Of a stretch of DNA of 9,087 nucleotides, positions 5,265-9,087 are shown in pieces. Where the stretch lies: assembly GCA_963631415.1 (NCBI GenBank), contig CAVGQS010000102.1:1-9087 (forward strand), in the 5' to 3' direction. The notes under the pieces were generated by a model, which did not search any database, was not told where the DNA came from, and saw only the letters and a list, made by a program, of their open reading frames with translations. How positions within the stretch are numbered: the stretch's first letter is position 1; every line of letters begins with the position of its first letter. The position numbers were made by a program, and so were the translations under genes. This DNA is from UBA6382 sp963631415 (lineage in GTDB: Bacteria; Bacteroidota; Bacteroidia; Bacteroidales; Bacteroidaceae).

Positions 5265-8200
5265 TTATCTAAGCAGATTGTTTTGCCGTGGTGTAAACTC
5301 TACGGAAGCCCCGCTGACAGACTCGTCGGGCGAGAGAGTGGCAACGGAGGCTATGCGGAAGTATTTGTAGGGTGTGCCTCGGAAGCCGCGGAGGTAGTGG
5401 TCGCGTGAGGACCAGACGAGATGCCACTGCATGAGGTTGCGCGAGCCGTAGAGGACGGTGGTGACGTGGCCTTTGGCGAAGAATCCCCGCTGGATGATGG
5501 TGCTGATGGTCTTGAGGACGTCGGGGGCAGAGAGTTTGAGGGGGCGCGTAAGGAAGAGCGCCTTGACATCATCGGAGATAGACTCGGAATAGCTGACTAC
5601 GTCGTAGGAATCGTTGACGGCAAGAGCGTCGGGATAGGAGTTGAGGTGTGAGGCGATGCGCGAGAAGATCATGCCCCACTGCTGTGACTTGAGGGAGTAG
5701 ACGTAGGCATAGGTGATGCCGGGGGCGTAGACGATGATGCGCTGGTGGACGTAGTCGTAGAGAGTGCGGCACTGCTTGAGGAAAGATGTGAAGGCGAGCG
5801 TGGGTAGGCACTTGTCGGTGGAGGGTGTGTGGCCGAGCATATCGTGGAGCTTGCCGAAGGATGGTAACTGGGTGGCGTCGAATGGATGGTCGGAGCAGAT
5901 GGCATCGGAGATGCATGTGGTCTGCGAGCCGCTGATGAGCATGAGTCCGCGGTCGGTGGGGAAAAGTACAGCTGAGTCGAGCTGTGTGATGCCTGCGGCG
6001 TTGGTGCAGACATCTCGCGTGACGGGCTGCTTGGCCGAGTAGGAGCCGGTGGAAGACACTTCGAGCGCCCAGACGCCGTCGGTGGTGAAGGCGTAGAGCG
6101 GGAACTGTCCGAACTGGCCCTGTGAGAGTGCCTTGACTGCGGACGCCATGCCGAGGATGCGTGTGACGGGGAAGGAGTTGAGTGCAGACTGGAGGAAGGT
6201 GTAGGGTGCGTTGACGGGGCTTTGGATGACGGATGAGGGGTAGAGGGATGTGTCGTCGACGGCGGGAAGATATATTTCACTCGACTCGTCGGAGAAGGTG
6301 AAGTCTCCAACGAGGCTGTCTGGCATCCAGTATGCGCCATTGAGATAGTCGTGCTGTTTGAGGTCGAGCGTAACCGTTCTATACTTACCGTCGTTGACAT
6401 AGACGAGGAAGGCCTTGTACGCTTTGTTATGCGGATAGAAGAACCATGGCGTGTTTGTCCCATACTCCAATATGGCGCTGTCGTCGGTCTTGACAATTCG
6501 TTCTCCCTGCGACGTTCTGATGTAGACATACACACTTTGCAGTGTCCCGTAGGAGTTGAACCGATAGACGTAACCGTTCATGAGTGTTGGCGTAGACGGT
6601 TCGGGATGCCGCATCTTATAGTCGAACAGATGGAGACGGGAATTGTAATTCACGAGGTGTGCATCATAAAAGATGCAGTTGGAGAGCGAGTCGTCCGTCA
6701 AGGTCTGCCTGGCAACGAGTCCAGAGAGCGTGCCGTCCTTTATAGGTACGGCCGGATTTTCGTAAGCAGTATCTTCGGTGGCCACTATGCACTCCTCCAA
6801 AGAGAAGGAATGTATGAGGTAGAAATTCGTGATGCTGAGCAGTTTGTCCTTGGTGTCGCTTGCCGGAGCTATGCGCACAATGTTCCATTGCGATTGATTG
6901 TCAAGGTTGCCGAACCCGAGAATAGTGTTGGCAACATTGTAGAGGTCGAGTTTACTGTATCCGTACGAGAAACTGCTTGAAATGTTCGGCAGGTCGCAAA
7001 AACCGAAGCTCGTTTCGGCGACTTGGTTTATATCCTTATTGATGAATACGTATTCAAGCCTATTGATATTGGCATCGAAGCCATCACCTTGATTATAAGG
7101 ATAGACTTGCTGCGAGACGAAGATGTCCACGCCAGCCACTATGTCGCTCCACTTCGTGTCTATACTATTAAGAAAGACGTATTGCAATTCAGCAAAGAAC
7201 GCATAGAGGTCGATGTATTGCGAGTCGGACGTAAAGGATATGAAGGGAGCGTAGCCCGAATTGGGTATCATCAAGACAGGTTCGGATATGCGCGCATACG
7301 AACCGTCGGTAAGTTTCAGCGCGTAGCGAACGAAGAACGGGAAAGCGAACTTGTCCTTATTTGTGCCATTGGTCATCACAAACGAATTGACAGCCGCAAA
7401 CAACGCTTCGTAATTGGTGCTGTTGTATTCAATGACCTTGCCAGAGATGGTATTACTAAAGCCTTTGGCCAACTTGATTGTGACATCGGCATGTGAGGAT
7501 GTAGCTCCGGCTCCCCAATAGATGAAAATTTTGAATACGGTATAGGCTTTCTTTGTCTTGCACTTTGCGCTCGAACCATTGTTGACATCGCAGAGCGTGT
7601 CGTAACTCGAACTGCTGTTGGCTGCGCCATAGATATAAATCTTCGAAAAACCCGATCCGGATGCAGTGAACTTATATTCGGCGTCGGCTTCAAGACCTTT
7701 GGAGAAATTTACGGGCACGTCCTTGGCAATCATCGGACTTGCAGGTCCTTGAGCCGGTACAGCCTTATAGAGGTCAGCCGATGCGTAGGCCGTTGCTTCG
7801 ACTGTAAAACTATCTTCTGCAGACTGGTAGTCTGAAAAAGTCAGCGATGCCTTGTGTTGCTTTGTCTCGAGCGTAGAGCCGAGCGAGAATACCATTTTGG
7901 GCTTGGGTAGTTCTGTTCCGAGGTAGGTATATCCCTCATCTTTCTTGTAGAGCAGGTAGTGTAGATGTAGGCTGGTGGATATGACGAGTGTGTTGCCTAC
8001 GGCGATGATGTCGGTGAGCGTTTCGCCCTCGGAGAGGGTGAGGATGTCGTCGGCGGAGCCGTAGCAGGAGAAGTGGATGAGAGAGTCGTCGGGGGTGTAG
8101 GTGACGATATAGTTGGTGTAGCCGGTGCCGGAGTGGACGTAGCATACGGTGCGTCCTGTGCCGGGGCTGAACATCAGTTTGGGTTGTGAGACGGGATGCA

Positions 8201-8309
8201 GTGCTCCGTCTTCGGGGATGACGTTGATGGAGGCAGCGAGTGCGCCGTCGGCGGATTGGTAGTCGGATGGTACGGCAGAGAAGCCTGAGTAGGTGATTTC
8301 CTGTTTCAT
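5265..8309 (-). CDS. Large phage structural protein, tail-hub or 'stabilization protein'-like, 1014 aa
   Basis: I start at the ATG at 8309 (MKQEITYSGFSAVPSDYQSA). The frame is open 34 codons further, but those codons cross a candidate promoter and an AT-rich leader, and MKQEITYSGF is a family-like N-terminus. N-terminal residues 1-140 look like propeller blades (ALAASINVIPEDGAL; DIIAVGNTLVIST). A variable middle, about 140-660, includes a Ser/Gly-rich lectin-like beta stretch (about 190-290). The conserved C-terminal part has GMASAVKALSQGQFGQFPLY, FTTDGVWALEVSSTGSYSAK (about 721-760), LDSAVLFPTDRGLMLISGSQ, YDYVHQRIIVYAPGITYAYV and VLYGSRNLMQW...GTPYKYFRIA. I recognise this as the large Bacteroidetes phage virion protein sometimes labelled stabilization protein by analogy to P22 gp10. 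It is probably a tail hub or connector propeller. It has no signal peptide or membrane helix. The middle segment is far richer in A+T than both ends. It is oriented opposite to the + strand run. Confidence 0.9.
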   Translation of the reverse strand: MKQEITYSGFSAVPSDYQSADGALAASINVIPEDGALHPVSQPKLMFSPGTGRTVCYVHSGTGYTNYIVTYTPDDSLIHFSCYGSADDILTLSEGETLTDIIAVGNTLVISTSLHLHYLLYKKDEGYTYLGTELPKPKMVFSLGSTLETKQHKASLTFSDYQSAEDSFTVEATAYASADLYKAVPAQGPASPMIAKDVPVNFSKGLEADAEYKFTASGSGFSKIYIYGAANSSSSYDTLCDVNNGSSAKCKTKKAYTVFKIFIYWGAGATSSHADVTIKLAKGFSNTISGKVIEYNSTNYEALFAAVNSFVMTNGTNKDKFAFPFFVRYALKLTDGSYARISEPVLMIPNSGYAPFISFTSDSQYIDLYAFFAELQYVFLNSIDTKWSDIVAGVDIFVSQQVYPYNQGDGFDANINRLEYVFINKDINQVAETSFGFCDLPNISSSFSYGYSKLDLYNVANTILGFGNLDNQSQWNIVRIAPASDTKDKLLSITNFYLIHSFSLEECIVATEDTAYENPAVPIKDGTLSGLVARQTLTDDSLSNCIFYDAHLVNYNSRLHLFDYKMRHPEPSTPTLMNGYVYRFNSYGTLQSVYVYIRTSQGERIVKTDDSAILEYGTNTPWFFYPHNKAYKAFLVYVNDGKYRTVTLDLKQHDYLNGAYWMPDSLVGDFTFSDESSEIYLPAVDDTSLYPSSVIQSPVNAPYTFLQSALNSFPVTRILGMASAVKALSQGQFGQFPLYAFTTDGVWALEVSSTGSYSAKQPVTRDVCTNAAGITQLDSAVLFPTDRGLMLISGSQTTCISDAICSDHPFDATQLPSFGKLHDMLGHTPSTDKCLPTLAFTSFLKQCRTLYDYVHQRIIVYAPGITYAYVYSLKSQQWGMIFSRIASHLNSYPDALAVNDSYDVVSYSESISDDVKALFLTRPLKLSAPDVLKTISTIIQRGFFAKGHVTTVLYGSRNLMQWHLVWSSRDHYLRGFRGTPYKYFRIASVATLSPDESVSGASVEFTPRQNNLLR

Positions 8310-8336
8310 ATTGTGGTATGTATGTAATGAATGGAA

Positions 8337-8344
8337 CAAAGGTA
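8337..8344 (-). promoter_or_regulatory. Candidate -7 element for the 1014-aa structural gene
   Basis: On the minus strand the bases read TACCTTTG, an exact match to the Bacteroidetes -7 consensus TAnnTTTG. The element ends 27 bases before the ATG (8309) and is followed by an AT-rich leader (ACATACATACCACAAT). No good TTTG is seen at the -33 position. It supports starting the gene at 8309 rather than at the upstream ATG at 8411. Confidence 0.5.
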
Positions 8345-8411
8345 ATACGAAGCGACGGGGAATGCCGTTTAACTTCAGTATTGGTATAAGACCGATATGG
8401 CGGATGGGCAT

Positions 8412-8690
8412 ATACTGGCTATGCTATCTTCGCCTGGCGTTGTGGGCAGCGGGGACTCGGACCCCTTGACGCGCCGTGTGCGGGGAAGAAAGCAAAAGTA
8501 ACCGCACTTCGTGTCTGCCCGTAAAGAACCGGCTGCGGCCCTCGCGGGCGGCTTGTTGCCGGTGTAAAAAAATAAGAAATCAAAATTCCATACAGGTAAA
8601 AAGCGCACGGGCCTCACGGATGGCGCGCTGAAGAGGAATGTTCCGGCCGCTGCCGGAGCTTAATCATATATCAGAATACCAAGTAAATTA
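8412..8690. other. Structured, gene-free intergenic stretch
   Basis: No credible gene is seen. Several inverted repeats are present. GTGCGG/CCGCAC pairs around an AAGAAAGCAAAAGTAA-type loop (about 8478-8507). GGGG-7-CCCC sits at 8451-8465. ACCGGC pairs with GCCGGT around a GC-rich hairpin with a GCCCTCGCGGGC core (about 8528-8563). TCCGG pairs with CCGGA at about 8642-8657. None is followed by a T-run, so they are not terminators. Such GC-rich palindromic blocks between AT-rich spacers resemble dispersed extragenic repeats of Bacteroidales genomes, which also give rise to spurious short ORFs; that comparison is from memory. Confidence 0.4.
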
Positions 8691-8695
8691 TAACG

Positions 8696-8762
8696 TGGGG
8701 AGGGGCGGAGTCGAACCGCCGGGCGTTCCGAGGCTATTGTTTCGCTTTGCCGTAGCCTCCCC
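8696..8762 (-). ncRNA. tRNA-like element, probably a degenerate or truncated tRNA
   Basis: On the minus strand, GGGGAGG (8762-8756) pairs perfectly with CCTCCCC (8703-8697), like an acceptor stem. It is preceded on its 3' side by a perfect T arm, GGCGG-TTCGACT-CCGCC (8720-8704), with the consensus T-loop TTCGAnT. An A (8696) stands in the discriminator position and no CCA is encoded. Only 35 bases lie between the acceptor and T arm, and no D arm or 7-base anticodon loop can be folded, so this is not a normal tRNA. It may be a decayed tRNA, an attachment-site remnant or a tRNA-like RNA end. A competing helix exists (GAGGCTA 8759-8753 with TAGCCTC 8736-8730). Confidence 0.35.
8733..8760 (-). 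pseudogene. Possible fragment of a second dUTPase 3' end
   Basis: This 28-base segment matches the last codons of the dUTPase gene (8893-8920): identical GGAGGCTACGGC (codons G-G-Y-G) at one end and AATAGC, including the stop, at the other, same length, 19 of 28 bases identical. Read in the same frame it gives GGYGKAKQ-stop against GGYGSTGK-stop. No convincing match continues upstream. It may be a short duplication remnant or chance; it overlaps the tRNA-like element. Confidence 0.25.
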
Positions 8763-8830
8763 GAAGTGGCTCCGCCTATACTCTGCGTACCGACGGAGCG
8801 AGAACATTACTAAACTTTGTGTTCATGACT

Positions 8831-8854
8831 AAAAATGCGGCACCGCTGTGCCAC
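8831..8854 (-). terminator. Intrinsic terminator downstream of dUTPase
   Basis: On the minus strand GTGGCAC (8854-8848) and GTGCCGC (8843-8837) form a 7-bp stem with one T-G pair around the loop AGCG, followed by A and five T (8835-8831). It lies about 40 bases after the dUTPase stop, separating dUTPase transcription from the structural gene further along the same strand. Confidence 0.7.
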
Positions 8855-8893
8855 GGATATATTATGAAGGAATGAATAAAAATGCTTTTCGTG

Positions 8894-9087
8894 CTATTTG
8901 CCGGTGGAGCCGTAGCCTCCGCTGCCTCGGTCGCTCTCTGTAAGAGCCTTCACCTCGCACAATACTGTTGGAGGGAGTTGTACGAAGATGATCTGCGCTA
9001 CCCTGTCCCCAATCTTGTAGCGGGGGTGGGTGAGGATGGTGGTATCGAGTTCCGGCTGGGCATCCTTGAATTTCGCCATTACCTCGC
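8894..9087 (-). CDS. dut: dUTPase (dUTP diphosphatase), C-terminal part
   Basis: The gene enters from the right edge and ends at TAG 8896-8894. About 63 codons are visible. The frame runs on through the ATG at 9079 as ...EVMAKFK, which fits the conserved motif 3 end (Y-R-G-E-V-M-A-K-F) of trimeric dUTPases, so that ATG is internal. Motif 4 appears as GDRVAQIIF and the C-terminal motif 5 as RGSGGYGSTG, which closes over the active site and contacts the substrate phosphates. The enzyme hydrolyses dUTP to dUMP and pyrophosphate, keeping uracil out of DNA and feeding thymidylate synthesis; phages often carry their own copy. Family assignment is firm; whether it is phage- or host-encoded cannot be decided from this fragment. 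Confidence 0.95.
   Translation of the reverse strand, partial: EVMAKFKDAQPELDTTILTHPRYKIGDRVAQIIFVQLPPTVLCEVKALTESDRGSGGYGSTGK

Noticed and set aside
5669..6535. 288-codon minus-strand ORF, Ser/Thr/Pro-rich
   Set aside because: It is an out-of-frame shadow of the 1014-aa structural gene, limited to its G+C-rich part, and low in complexity.
6351..7496. Plus-strand ORFs of 209 and 157 codons opposite the structural gene
   Set aside because: They are antisense to the conserved structural frame, with no leader, promoter or recognisable domain.
8443..8520. Second tRNA-like layout: 6 of 7 acceptor-like pairs (8444-8450 with 8514-8520) and a GGGG-TCCGAGT-CCCC arm, 77-base span
   Set aside because: The T-loop is non-consensus (C at the second position), and the interior folds as one hairpin with a long loop, with no D arm or anticodon arm.
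8375..8617. 80-codon ORF on the minus strand in the intergenic region
   Set aside because: Its codons cover GC-rich palindromes and the leader of the structural gene, with no coding-like third-position bias or recognisable domain. It looks like a spurious ORF of a structured or repeated intergenic block.
8696..8762. 3' end of a tmRNA on the minus strand
   Set aside because: A tmRNA needs its 5' half about 300 or more bases away on the same strand, which would overlap the dUTPase gene; no tag reading frame or 5' GGGG-type partner is seen there.
8638..8832. 64-codon ORF on the plus strand across the tRNA-like element
   Set aside because: It translates the complement of the T arm and acceptor (GGVEPPG-type peptide), which is a common false ORF over tRNA-like DNA.
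1..9087. CRISPR array, insertion sequence or integrase
   Set aside because: No regularly spaced direct repeats, terminal inverted repeats with a transposase, or recombinase motifs were found on either strand.

Overview
The window looks like part of a tailed-phage or prophage genome from a gut-type Bacteroidales host (Bacteroides, Prevotella, Parabacteroides or a relative). Three things point there: short leaders in front of start codons that are usually AT-rich and lack Shine-Dalgarno sites, TAnnTTTG-type -7 promoter elements ahead of two transcription units, and protein families that I recognise mainly from Bacteroidetes phages. The genetic code appears standard. Coding DNA is mostly G+C-rich, except for the middle of the largest gene. 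No CRISPR array, transposase, integrase, terminase, portal or capsid gene is visible, so whether this is an integrated or free phage cannot be decided here.

Left block (1-1807, + strand): a gene entering from the left edge, a 163-aa protein of a Bacteroidetes phage family, a possible 25-aa membrane peptide, a small protein with a phospholipase A2/DUF1353-like His-Asp motif, and a small three-helix membrane protein. A strong intrinsic terminator at 1777-1807 closes this block.

Lysis block (about 1855-3558, + strand): after a candidate promoter come a holin-like membrane protein, an Amidase_3 N-acetylmuramoyl-L-alanine amidase with all four expected zinc/catalytic residues, and a membrane-anchored DUF6808-like protein that could act as a spanin. 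These three genes overlap by ATGA junctions, so they look translationally coupled.

Structural-accessory block (3562-5133, + strand): three consecutive genes for 149-, 171- and 187-aa proteins that look like diverged paralogues of one another. A strong terminator at 5159-5198 separates them from the convergent gene that follows.

Right block (5265-9087, - strand): a 1014-aa phage structural protein (tail hub or 'stabilization protein'-like, probably beta-propeller-rich) with its own candidate promoter. Then come about 580 bases without a credible gene, containing several RNA-like hairpins, a tRNA-like element and an apparent fragment of the dUTPase 3' end. Last is the 3' part of a dUTPase gene that runs off the right edge and has its own terminator.

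Most worth a second look: the paralogous trio; the A+T-rich, apparently exchanged middle third-to-half of the 1014-aa gene; and the structured intergenic region at 8412-8830, with competing helices and a tRNA-like T arm.
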